Shown here piece after piece: positions 18,642-26,714 of a DNA stretch of 64,000 bases. The DNA is taken from NCBI RefSeq assembly GCF_018130465.1, contig NZ_JAFCKJ010000018.1, positions 106,202-170,201 of the forward strand, given 5' to 3'. The notes beneath the pieces are model-generated. The model saw only the letters and a program-made list of their open reading frames with translations, ran no database searches and had not been told where the DNA came from. The translations under genes and the position numbers were made by a program. Position 1 is the first letter of the stretch, and each line of letters opens with the position of its first letter. Source of the stretch: Bradyrhizobium canariense. Its GTDB lineage: Bacteria; Pseudomonadota; Alphaproteobacteria; Rhizobiales; Xanthobacteraceae.

Positions 18642-19992
18642 CGACGGAAGAACGCATGGCGCCGTCACGCTGCAATCGCAGGCGGACGCGCGCAGCGAGC
18701 TGATCGGCGCTGCGCCAACCGACGACGAGACCAACCGCAAGAACATGGCGCTGCTGATCCAGCTGCGCTGGATTGCAGTGGTCGGCCAGATCGTGACGAT
18801 CGGCGGCGTGCACGCCTGGCTCGGCATTCCCCTGCCCCTCACCCGCATGGGCGCGGTGATCGGCGCACTGGTCTTTCTCAACGTCTCCAGCCTCGTCTGG
18901 GTGCGCCATCGCGCCGCGATCACCAACAACGAGCTGCTGGTCGCCCTGATGCTGGACGTCGCCGCGCTGACCGCGCAGCTCTATCTCAGCGGCGGCGCCA
19001 CCAATCCCTTCACCTCGCTATTCCTGCTCCAGGTGACGTTGGGCGCGGTGCTGCTCGATGGCCGCTCGACCTGGTCGCTGGTCGCGTTGACCTGCGCGAG
19101 CTTCGTCTGGCTGACGGTCGCCTATCGGCCGCTCGATCTGCCGCCGAATCCGATCAGCGAGACCTACAGCCTCACGGTCACGGGCATGCTGCTGGGCTTC
19201 GTGCTCAACGCCGTGCTGCTGGTGGTGTTCGTGACCCGCATCAACAGGAATTTGCGTGAGCGCGACGCGCATCTGGCGGCGCTGCGCCAGCATGCGGCCG
19301 AGCAGGATCACATCGTGCGCATGGGCCTGCTCGCCTCCGGCGCGGCTCACGAGCTCGGCACGCCGCTCGCCTCGCTCTCGGTCATCCTCGGCGACTGGCG
19401 CCGCATGCCCGACCTCGCCGCCGATCAGGAGCTGGCCGAGGATCTGGCTGAGATGGAGACCTCGCTGCAGCGCTGCAAGTCGATCGTGACAGGCATCCTG
19501 GTGTCGGCGGGCGAAGCCCGCGGCGAAGGGTCGTCGCCGACGACGGTGACGGCTTTCGTCACCGCGCTGGTGGAAGAATGGCGCGACGCGCGCTCGGCGC
19601 GCACGCTGTATTTCGTCAACACCTTCGGCGAGGACATCGCGATCGTCTCGGACGTGGCGCTGAAGCAGGTGATCTTCAATGTGCTCGACAACGCCTACGA
19701 GGTCTCGCGCGACTGGGTCGAGCTCGTTGCCGAGCGCGAGGGCGATAATCTCGTGCTGTCGATCAGCGATCGCGGTCCCGGCTTTGCGCCGGAAATGCTG
19801 GCACAGCTCGGAAAACCCTATCAGTCGAGCAAGGGCCGCGCCGGCGGCGGGCTCGGCCTGTTCCTGGTGGTGAACGTGGTGCGCAAGCTCGGCGGCAGCG
19901 TGACCGCCGAGAACCACAGGAAGCGCGGCGCCACCGTCCGCCTCACGCTGCCGCTCGCAACGCTCGCGATCGGAGGCAGCTTTGACGCCTGA
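18613..19992 (+). CDS. RegB/PrrB/ActS-type redox sensor histidine kinase
   Basis: A 459-residue kinase from the ATG at 18613, inside the end of the SURF1 gene. Six TM helices span about residues 50-215. Between helices lies GGATNPF (127-133), the ubiquinone-binding heptapeptide of RegB proteins. The H-box is ASGAAHELGTPLASLSVI with the phospho-acceptor His246, in the RegB-specific form. Cys288 in LQRCKSIV sits where I recall the RegB redox cysteine. N and G boxes follow (VIFNVLDNAYEV, SDRGPGF, GGGLGLFLV). RegB senses the quinone pool and adjusts respiratory gene expression. It is fused into the cyo operon, so it probably reports on the substrate of that oxidase. The gene symbol is left blank because a second Reg pair may exist elsewhere. 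Confidence 0.92.
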   Translation: MLERSSSPPDDGRTHGAVTLQSQADARSELIGAAPTDDETNRKNMALLIQLRWIAVVGQIVTIGGVHAWLGIPLPLTRMGAVIGALVFLNVSSLVWVRHRAAITNNELLVALMLDVAALTAQLYLSGGATNPFTSLFLLQVTLGAVLLDGRSTWSLVALTCASFVWLTVAYRPLDLPPNPISETYSLTVTGMLLGFVLNAVLLVVFVTRINRNLRERDAHLAALRQHAAEQDHIVRMGLLASGAAHELGTPLASLSVILGDWRRMPDLAADQELAEDLAEMETSLQRCKSIVTGILVSAGEARGEGSSPTTVTAFVTALVEEWRDARSARTLYFVNTFGEDIAIVSDVALKQVIFNVLDNAYEVSRDWVELVAEREGDNLVLSISDRGPGFAPEMLAQLGKPYQSSKGRAGGGLGLFLVVNVVRKLGGSVTAENHRKRGATVRLTLPLATLAIGGSFDA

Positions 19993-20515
19993 CCGTTCGC
20001 TCATCGTCGTCGAGGACGATGCCGGCTTCGCGCGCACCCTGAAGCGTTCGTTCGAGCGCCGCGGCTACGAGGTCGTGCTCGCCGCCTCGATCGAGGACGT
20101 GCGGAAAGTTCTGGAGGAACGATCGTTCGGCTATGCCGTCGTCGACCTCAAGCTCGGCGGCGCCTCGGGCCTCGCCTGCGTCGAGCTTTTGCACACGCAC
20201 GATCCGGAGATGCTGATCGTGGTGCTGACGGGCTTTGCCAGCATCTCCACCGCCGTCGAGGCCATCAAGCTCGGCGCTTGCCACTATCTGGCAAAGCCGT
20301 CGAACACCGACGACATCGAGGCCGCCTTCAACAAGGCCGCAGGCAACGCCGAGGTCGCGCTCGATGCCCGGCCGACCTCGATCAAGACGCTGGAATGGGA
20401 ACGTATCCACCAGACCCTGATCGAGACCGATTTCAACATCTCGGAAGCAGCACGGCGGCTCGGGATGCATCGGCGGACGCTGGCGCGGAAGCTCGAGAAG
20501 CGGCCGGTGAAGTGA
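19982..20515 (+). CDS. RegA/PrrA/ActR-type response regulator with Fis-like HTH
   Basis: A 177-residue regulator. The start is TTG at 19982, which overlaps the kinase stop by 11 bp and follows a GGAGG site; no ATG or GTG fits. The receiver domain has the acidic pair in VVEDDAG, the phospho-acceptor Asp55 in VVDLKLGG and Lys in YLAKPS. The linker leads to a C-terminal helix-turn-helix, FNISEAARRLGMHRRTLARK, the very conserved RegA/ActR DNA-binding helix. The pair is therefore cognate to the kinase upstream. By family knowledge it could control the cyo promoter and other redox genes; this is inference. The gene ends before a bidirectional terminator. Confidence 0.92.
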   Translation: MTPDRSLIVVEDDAGFARTLKRSFERRGYEVVLAASIEDVRKVLEERSFGYAVVDLKLGGASGLACVELLHTHDPEMLIVVLTGFASISTAVEAIKLGACHYLAKPSNTDDIEAAFNKAAGNAEVALDARPTSIKTLEWERIHQTLIETDFNISEAARRLGMHRRTLARKLEKRPVK

Positions 20516-20577
20516 GTTCTTTCGTCGGGTCGACATCGAGTTTGTTGAGCGCGCCCTTACGACGCACCAAACAAAAA

Positions 20578-20597
20578 GCCCGGCCAACCGGCCGGGC
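20578..20597. terminator. Bidirectional intrinsic terminator
   Basis: Stem GCCCGGCC (20578-20585) pairs with GGCCGGGC (20590-20597) around a 4-base loop. A run of A precedes and a run of T follows, so it can work for the regulator gene on the plus strand and carD on the minus strand. Confidence 0.88.
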
Positions 20598-20629
20598 TTT
20601 TGATCTGTTGCGATGAACGCGCGGGACGC

Positions 20630-21466
20630 TTACGCCGCCTCGTCGGCGACCGTGGCGCCGCCGTCGCCATCGGTCTCGTCGCTATCGCCCTCGGCATCCG
20701 TATCGGCCTCGCCTTCGGCGGCTTCCGACTTGGCTCCGGTGCGGCGCGGGCTCTTGGCGAGCTGGGCCTCGATCTCCTTGACCGCTTCGGTCTCGGTCGA
20801 GTGCTGCACCACCGCGATCTCGCGGGAGAGACGGTCGAGCGCTGCTTCATAGAGCTGGCGTTCGCTGTAGGACTGCTCGGGCTGCGACTCGGAGCGATAG
20901 AGGTCGCGCACGACTTCCGCGATCGCGACGATGTCGCCCGAATTGATCTTCGCTTCGTATTCCTGGGCGCGCCGCGACCACATGGTGCGCTTGACGCGGG
21001 CACGGCCCTTGAGTGTCTCGAGCGCACGCTTCACCAGCGCGGGCTCTGACAGCTTGCGCATGCCGACATTGGCGACCTTGGCGGTCGGCACGCGCAGCGT
21101 CATCTTGTCCTTGATGAAGTTGATGACGAACAGCTCGAGCTTCGCGCCGGCGATCTCCTGCTCCTCGATGGCCAGGATCTGGCCGACGCCGTGAGCGGGA
21201 TAGACGACGAATTCGTTGGCCTTGAAGCCCTGACGCTGGGTGACGACCTTCTTTTCCTCGACCTTGGGCGCAGCAGCCACGGGCTTCACGGCCGGCTTGG
21301 CAGCAGCGACAGGGGCCTTGGCAGGAGCAGCAGCAACAGGAGCCTTCGGCGCGGCGGGCTTTGCAGCGGGAGCCTTGGCGGCGGGTGCCTTGGCAACAAC
21401 AGGCTTGGCAGCAACAGGCTTGGCAACGGTCGCTTTCGCGGCCGGCTTGGCAGTCTTGTTAGGCAT
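20630..21466 (-). CDS. CarD family transcription regulator with long basic N-terminal extension
   Basis: From the ATG at 21466 this is 278 residues. Residues about 1-75 are almost only Lys, Ala, Pro and Val in AKPAAK-like repeats, like a histone-H1 tail. The CarD domain starts with GFKANEFVVYPAHGVGQI, includes MTLRVPTAKV, and continues through a helical part (RRAQEYEAKINSGD, LYRSESQPEQSYSERQLYE). The C terminus is acidic (GDSDETDGDGG). CarD/CdnL proteins bind RNA polymerase beta and stabilise open complexes, often at rRNA promoters. The frame stays open to a GTG at 21664 with further basic, GC3-rich codons, so the true start may be upstream. It follows the ferredoxin gene on the same strand by 345 bp. 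Confidence 0.85.
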   Translation of the reverse strand: MPNKTAKPAAKATVAKPVAAKPVVAKAPAAKAPAAKPAAPKAPVAAAPAKAPVAAAKPAVKPVAAAPKVEEKKVVTQRQGFKANEFVVYPAHGVGQILAIEEQEIAGAKLELFVINFIKDKMTLRVPTAKVANVGMRKLSEPALVKRALETLKGRARVKRTMWSRRAQEYEAKINSGDIVAIAEVVRDLYRSESQPEQSYSERQLYEAALDRLSREIAVVQHSTETEAVKEIEAQLAKSPRRTGAKSEAAEGEADTDAEGDSDETDGDGGATVADEAA

Positions 21467-21810
21467 TGCGCTTCTTTTGTTCTTCGAGGACTTTGCAGCC
21501 GGCGCCTTCGTCGCGGTCCGACCCTTGGATGCGCTACGGCTGGCCGCGGCGACTTTCTTGGCGTCCTTATGGGAAGCCTTCGCTGAAGTACTCTTTTTAC
21601 GCGTTTTCTGTGACACAGCCTGCGCGCGGAAACTGCCACGCCCCTGTTCGACATTTGGTTTCACGGGAACCCAACGGGGCCGACGGGGCTAACCAGGGTT
21701 CGGCTCAATGTGCCCAATATAGCACATTTCCCGCAAAAATCAATGATTTAGGGGTCTTAAGGGCTGGTTTTCGGCGATAACGCCGCTATTAGGGTTAAGT
21801 TTGGTCCGAA

Positions 21811-22149
21811 TTAGTCGCCGGAGCCGGGGTTCGAGGAGAAATACTTGTCGAACTTGCCCTCCACGCCGTCGAATTCCTTGGCGTCGGCGGGTGATTCTTT
21901 CTTCTGGGTGATGTTCGGCCAGCTCTTGGCGTAGTCGGCGTTGACCGTGAGCCACTTTTCCAGGCCCGGTTCCGTGTCCGGCTTGATGGCGTCGGCGGGG
22001 CATTCCGGCTCGCACACGCCGCAATCGATGCACTCGTCAGGATGGATGACGAGCATGTTCTCGCCCTCGTAGAAACAGTCGACCGGGCAGACCTCGACGC
22101 AGTCGGTGTACTTGCACTTGATGCAGGCTTCAGTGACGACGTAAGTCAT
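21811..22149 (-). CDS. fdxA: 7Fe ferredoxin FdxA
   Basis: A 112-residue ferredoxin starting [20 protein letters not shown]. The cysteine pattern [17 protein letters not shown] for one cluster and [16 protein letters not shown] for the other matches the [3Fe-4S][4Fe-4S] FdxA group widespread in alphaproteobacteria. The length is usual. It carries electrons in the cytoplasm; the partner is unknown. It lies in a conserved-looking string with the S4 protein and helicase upstream and carD downstream, each on the minus strand, though gaps of over 100 bp suggest separate promoters. Confidence 0.93.
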   Translation of the reverse strand: MTYVVTEACIKCKYTDCVEVCPVDCFYEGENMLVIHPDECIDCGVCEPECPADAIKPDTEPGLEKWLTVNADYAKSWPNITQKKESPADAKEFDGVEGKFDKYFSSNPGSGD

Positions 22150-22281
22150 CCAACGCTCCGAAAAGCTCTTTTAAAAGTCGCGGCTTGCGTAGCGCGGATG
22201 GCCCGGCGCCGCAAGCTCAGGAACGGTCGATCATGACGGCTTTATGCGCTTGATCGACCAAGAAATGAATTCAAAGCGCAA

Positions 22282-22569
22282 TTAATTGCGCTGAGAATTC
22301 GGATGGCCTTCGCTCAGCTCTTCGTAGAGCACACGGGCCGAGGCGGCATCGCCGCGGCGCTCGTTGAAGGCGACAACTTTCAAGACGCGCACGGTGCGAT
22401 CGAGCGCGATGGTGAGCACGTCGCCGATCTTGATCGCATGCCCCGGCGCTTTCTCGCGTGCGCCGTTGACGCGAACATGGCCGGACTCGACAAGCTCGGC
22501 GGCAGAGGTGCGCGCCTTCACCACCCGCGCGTGCCACAGCCATTTGTCGATGCGCTGCCGCTCGGTCGT
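22282..22569 (-). CDS. S4-domain RNA-binding protein (Hsp15-like), apparent ACG start
   Basis: The S4 domain (RIDKWLWHARVVKARTSAAE, then VESGHVRVNG) sits in a 95-codon frame ending PNSQRN. The frame has no ATG, GTG or TTG before the domain core: the first such codon is GTG within VVKART, which would delete RIDKWLWHAR, a core part of S4 proteins. An ACG at 22569 lies 7 bases after a perfect AAGGAG (22577-22582), at the position where an ATG would be ideal. I therefore place the start there. Hsp15/HslR-type proteins bind stalled 50S-nascent chain complexes. The gene follows the helicase stop by 4 bp. A one-base mutation of ATG, a sequencing error, or a true ACG start are all possible. Confidence 0.7.
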   Translation of the reverse strand, partial: TTERQRIDKWLWHARVVKARTSAAELVESGHVRVNGAREKAPGHAIKIGDVLTIALDRTVRVLKVVAFNERRGDAASARVLYEELSEGHPNSQRN

Positions 22570-22573
22570 GGGA

Positions 22574-25500
22574 TCACTCCTTACGCCCGGACAGCTGCTC
22601 CTTCAGCGCAGCGAGCTTTGCGAACGGCGAGTTCGGATCGACCGGACGATCGCGCTCGCGCGGGTTGGCGCTCGATGCGTAGGGTCGCAGCGAGGGCCCG
22701 CCCTGGCGGTCGCGGCCCTTGTCGCGGTCGCGGCCACGGTTGTCGCGGCCCTTGTCGCGATCGCCGCCGAACTTGCCCTTGTTGCGATCCTTGTTGTCGC
22801 GGTCCTTGCCTTGATCTCGACCCTGGAAGCTGCGGTTCTTGTCGTCGCGTCCCTGCCCCTCCGGACGCGGCGCGCCTTCGCCGCCACCTTCGCGCGGCTT
22901 GCGGAAGTCTCTGCCGCCATCGCGACCAGAATCCCTGCGATGACCGCCGCCATGGCGATGGCGCTCACCGCGCTTCTCGCCGTCGGCGGCCTGCGCGGCT
23001 TCGCCTTCGGCAGGAGCAGTGCCTGCTTCAGCAGCCGCCTGCGGACGCGGCTGGTGATGACGCTGGTTGCGATGGCGCTCGTGGCGCGGCTTGCGTTCGT
23101 CGTGACGGCCGCCCGGACGCCAGACCTCGATGAGCTCGGGCTCGGCGGGCGTGGCCGCGGCCTCCGCAGGCGCAGCGGCATCGGCCGACGCGGCGGCTTC
23201 GGTTGCAGCGGTCTCTGCAGGCGCGGTTTCGGCGGGAGCGGTTTCGGCAGCTTCAGCGGGGACCGCAGCCTCTTCGGCCGGTGGCGCGATGCCGGGAGCG
23301 TCTTCCGGCGTGACGGGAGCCTCAGGGGAAGCTTCGAGCGCCGGCTCGTCATGCGCGGGCTCGTCGTGCTGCTCCATGCCGGGCGCGTCTTCGACGGTCA
23401 CAGGCTCGGCGGCGGCTTCGATCGCCGTGTCCGCGGGCGCCGCGCCGTCTTCGACCGGCGTTTCGGTTGCTTGCGTCTCGGCGGGGGTCTCTGCGCTGGA
23501 GGCTTCAGCAACAGGCGCCTCAACAGCCGCAGCGGGCTTCGCCGGCAGCGGCGGACGCTTGTCCATGCGATAGCCGAGCGCGCGCAGCACGGACGCAAAG
23601 TCTTCGCCGGCCGAACCGGTGAGCGACGTCATCGCCTGCGTCACCACGAAGCTGCGGCCGTCGAATGCACCGGCGGGCTTTTCGCCGGACGCGTTCTCGC
23701 GCCAGGCCAGCGCCGGGCGGATCAGATCGGCAAGGCGTTCCAGGATGTCGACGCGCACGGCGCGTTCGCCGGCCTGCTTGTAGCCGAGCACGCGATAGGC
23801 ATCGCGCGGCAGCTGCTTGTCGACCGGGAACGAGGTGCGGCCCGAGCTCGCCAGATGCTGCGCGCCCGACAGCGCGGAGGGATCGACATTGTCCTGCTTC
23901 AGCGCCCAGAGCAGCGCGGCCAGCGCGCGCCCGGCCGGCTTGAGCAGGCCGGGGAAATAGATGTGATAGGCGCCGAAGCGGACGCCGTATTTGCGCAGCA
24001 CGGCACGCGAAGGCTGGTCGAGGTCCTTCAGCTCGTTGGCGATCTTCTGGCGCTCCAGCACGCCGAGCGCCTCGACGAGCTGATAGGCGATGCCGCGGGC
24101 GATGCCGGTGACGTCCTCGGCCTTGCTGAGCTCGAACATCGGCCCGAGCAGCTTTTCGACATGCGTCTTGAGCCAGAGGTCGAGCCGGGCCTGCACCTTC
24201 TCGCGGGGACCGCCCGTGAGGCGTTCGTCGGAGATGATGCGGATGCGCGGATGCAGCGCGTCCTCTGCGGCAGACAGCCGCGCCACGGCGTCGCCGGTCC
24301 AGCGGATGATGCCTTCCGAGGTCAGCACGAACTGCTCGTCCGGCGCATTGCCCAGTTTTTCGGCGCGCGCGTTGATCTCGCCGGCGAGCACGGCCTGCGC
24401 TGCAGCCTGCAACGCTTTCGCATCGGAGCCGGCTTCCGCCGCATCCGGTGCAAAGGTGAAGCCATCGAGGCGGCCGATGACATGGCCTTCGACGATGACT
24501 TCGCCGGTCTTGCCGATTTCCGTATTCAAGCTCGTGTTCTCCCGCAGGCGGCGCATCAATACACTGGTCCGGCGATCAACGAAACGCTCAGTCAAGCGTT
24601 CATGGAGCGCATCCGATAATTTATTTTCGATCTCGCGGGCGATCCCCTGCCAGCGTTCGGGGTCTTTCAGCCAGTCGGGACGGTTGGCGACGAAGGTCCA
24701 GGTGCGAATCTGCGCGATCCGGGCCGACAGCGTGTCGATATCGCCGTCGACGCGGTCGGCCTGGTCGATCTGGGTCCTGAACCAGGCGTCGGGGATGCAG
24801 CCCTTCCGCATCAGGAAGCCGTACAGCGTGGTGACCAGCTCGGCATGGGCGGCCGGCGACAGTTTTCGGTAGTCCGGGATCTGGCAAGCCTCCCATAGCC
24901 GTTCCACCGCATCCTTGCCATGCGCGACATCGCGCACCTCGGCGTCGCGGGCGGCATGGTCGAGCACGCGCATGTCCTCGGCGATCGGCGCGCGCGTCAG
25001 CGCCTCATGGCCGGGGGCCAGGTTCAGCGACACCTGGAGCGCGCCCAGCGAGGCGAAATCCAGCTTCGAATTGCGCCATTGCAAAACCTTCACGGGGTCG
25101 AAGGTGTGGTTCTGCAGCGCATTGACGAGCTCGGGCTCGAATGGCGCGCAGCGGCCGGTGGTGCCGAAGGTTCCGTTGCGGGTGGCGCGGCCGGCGCGAC
25201 CGGCGATCTGGGCGAATTCGGACGGCGTCAGGCGGCGGAACTGGTAACCGTCGAACTTGCGGTCGGAGGCGAAGGCGACGTGGTCGACGTCGAGATTGAG
25301 GCCCATGCCGACGGCATCGGTGGCGACGAGGTAATCGACCTCGCCGTTCTGGAACATCGCCACCTGCGCATTGCGCGTGCGCGGCGAGAGCGAGCCCAGC
25401 ACCACGGCGGCGCCGCCATGCTGGCGGCGGATCAGCTCGGCGATGGCGTAGACCTCGTCGGCCGAGAAGGCGACGATGGCGGTGCGGCGCGGCTGGCGCG

Positions 25501-26011
25501 TGATCTTGCGATCGCCGGCGAATTCCAGCTGCGACAGGCGCGGCCGCGTGATCATGGAGACGCCCGGTAGCAGCCGCTCGATAATCGGGCGCATCGTCGC
25601 GGCGCCGAGCAGCAGCGTCTCGTCGCGGCCGCGGCGGTTGAGGATGCGATCGGTGAAGACGTGGCCGCGTTCGAGGTCGGAGGCGATCTGCACCTCGTCG
25701 ACGGCGAGGAACGAGACGTCCAGATCCCGCGGCATCGCCTCGACGGTCGAGACCCAGTAGCGCGGCGATTTCGGCTTGATCTTCTCCTCGCCGGTCACAA
25801 GCGCGACGGCGTCGGGGCCGACCCGCGCGGCGATCTTGTTGTAGACCTCGCGCGCGAGCAGGCGCAGCGGCAGCCCGATCATGCCCGAGGGATGCGCGAG
25901 CATCCGCTCGATGGCGAGATGGGTCTTGCCGGTGTTGGTCGGCCCGAGCACCGCAGTGACGCCGGCGCCGGGGAGCCGCTCGGAAGCGAAGGGGGAGGAG
26001 GAAAAAGGCAT
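22574..26011 (-). CDS. Suv3-like DExH-box RNA helicase with long acidic-then-basic C-terminal tail
   Basis: An 1145-residue helicase from the ATG at 26011. The SF2 motifs are complete: Walker A GPTNTGKT at 23-30, motif II as DEVQ in FLAVDEVQIASD, GLNLDVDHVAFASDRKFDG, and motif VI QIAGRAGRATRNGTFG. This order is that of Suv3, the mitochondrial degradosome helicase, whose alphaproteobacterial relatives are common. Residues after about 800 are low complexity: first Ala/Glu/Pro-rich (PAETAPAETAATEAAAS), then Arg/Asp/Gly/Lys-rich blocks such as RDKGRDNRGRDRDKGRDR, likely an RNA-binding disordered tail. Two upstream codons cannot extend it sensibly. The downstream S4 gene begins 4 bp after its stop, so RNA handling is a shared theme. 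Confidence 0.9.
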   Translation of the reverse strand: MPFSSSPFASERLPGAGVTAVLGPTNTGKTHLAIERMLAHPSGMIGLPLRLLAREVYNKIAARVGPDAVALVTGEEKIKPKSPRYWVSTVEAMPRDLDVSFLAVDEVQIASDLERGHVFTDRILNRRGRDETLLLGAATMRPIIERLLPGVSMITRPRLSQLEFAGDRKITRQPRRTAIVAFSADEVYAIAELIRRQHGGAAVVLGSLSPRTRNAQVAMFQNGEVDYLVATDAVGMGLNLDVDHVAFASDRKFDGYQFRRLTPSEFAQIAGRAGRATRNGTFGTTGRCAPFEPELVNALQNHTFDPVKVLQWRNSKLDFASLGALQVSLNLAPGHEALTRAPIAEDMRVLDHAARDAEVRDVAHGKDAVERLWEACQIPDYRKLSPAAHAELVTTLYGFLMRKGCIPDAWFRTQIDQADRVDGDIDTLSARIAQIRTWTFVANRPDWLKDPERWQGIAREIENKLSDALHERLTERFVDRRTSVLMRRLRENTSLNTEIGKTGEVIVEGHVIGRLDGFTFAPDAAEAGSDAKALQAAAQAVLAGEINARAEKLGNAPDEQFVLTSEGIIRWTGDAVARLSAAEDALHPRIRIISDERLTGGPREKVQARLDLWLKTHVEKLLGPMFELSKAEDVTGIARGIAYQLVEALGVLERQKIANELKDLDQPSRAVLRKYGVRFGAYHIYFPGLLKPAGRALAALLWALKQDNVDPSALSGAQHLASSGRTSFPVDKQLPRDAYRVLGYKQAGERAVRVDILERLADLIRPALAWRENASGEKPAGAFDGRSFVVTQAMTSLTGSAGEDFASVLRALGYRMDKRPPLPAKPAAAVEAPVAEASSAETPAETQATETPVEDGAAPADTAIEAAAEPVTVEDAPGMEQHDEPAHDEPALEASPEAPVTPEDAPGIAPPAEEAAVPAEAAETAPAETAPAETAATEAAASADAAAPAEAAATPAEPELIEVWRPGGRHDERKPRHERHRNQRHHQPRPQAAAEAGTAPAEGEAAQAADGEKRGERHRHGGGHRRDSGRDGGRDFRKPREGGGEGAPRPEGQGRDDKNRSFQGRDQGKDRDNKDRNKGKFGGDRDKGRDNRGRDRDKGRDRQGGPSLRPYASSANPRERDRPVDPNSPFAKLAALKEQLSGRKE

Positions 26012-26109
26012 CTGGGGGATTAGGTAATGGCGATTGGGGCGAATGTCAGTGCTGTTTTGGGGCGACGGCGCGAAGCGCCTGGAAGTCACCTCGCCGCGGC
26101 TTCTCCGCT

Positions 26110-26210
26110 GTCATCCCCGGCTTGACCGGGGCATCCAGTACGCTGCGGCTTCTCCGCTCAACCACAGACGCCTCGGCGTACTGGATCGCCCGGTCAAGCC
26201 GGGCGATGAC
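26110..26210. repeat. Dispersed palindromic repeat, GTCATCCCCGGCTTGACCGG family
   Basis: GTCATCCCCGGCTTGACCGG with ATCCAGTACG pairs with CGTACTGGAT and CGGTCAAGCCGGGCGATGAC across 100 bp. Copies occur at 27816-27916 and 63808-63908. Confidence 0.85.
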
Positions 26211-26600
26211 ACCGAGAGTGTGGGAGCATCCTCCCCGAATCCCGCGCAACTGTCTCACTTTGCGACGCTTTTCCCGTTGGCTTTAAGCTTCGGAACGAGT
26301 TGAGAACGAATCGCGGCCGAATCGCTGACTCCCCCTTGAGTCCCGTTCCGTTCACGCAACATGTCGCGGGAGGCTTATTGGCTTCGTACTAGATGGAGTT
26401 TTGCCCCGCCGCACAAGCGACGTTTCGATGGCGGATTCGCTAAAGCTGGGGACGGCGCGGAGTCGAATCAGAATCGGGAAGGAGTCAAATGGATTCCCGG
26501 CCCTCGACCCCTCCCCAGCAAAAAACGCGAAAACAACCCCATGCACAGTAGGCATGTCTTTGAAATCACTTGCATTTATTTTTGCCAAAACGGCAGGGTC
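26211..26600. other. Intergenic stretch with no gene seen
   Basis: About 390 bases between two dispersed repeats, upstream of the helicase and downstream of the DUF3108 gene. No open frame has coding character, no tRNA fold or clear promoter was found. A run around 26505-26580 is relatively A-rich. Confidence 0.4.
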
Positions 26601-26683
26601 GTAGCCCGTATGGAGCGAAGCGGAATGCGGGGGAGCCAAGGCAAGGAAGAAACCCGGATTTCGCTGCGCTCTATCCAGGCTAC
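26601..26683. repeat. Dispersed palindromic repeat, GTAGCCCGTATGGAGCGAAG family
   Basis: GTAGCCCGTATGGAGCGAAG on the left is mirrored by CTGCGCTCTATCCAGGCTAC on the right, with a GGATTTCG-type inner part. I see only this copy in the window. Confidence 0.65.
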
Positions 26684-26714
26684 GGCTACGGCAGCCGGGC
26701 CACTGCAGCGCGGC

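Noticed and set aside
22364-24619. Long open frame on the plus strand opposite the helicase
   Set aside because: It is Arg/Gly/Ala-rich, has no domain and is opposite a gene with complete helicase motifs, typical of antisense frames in high-GC DNA.
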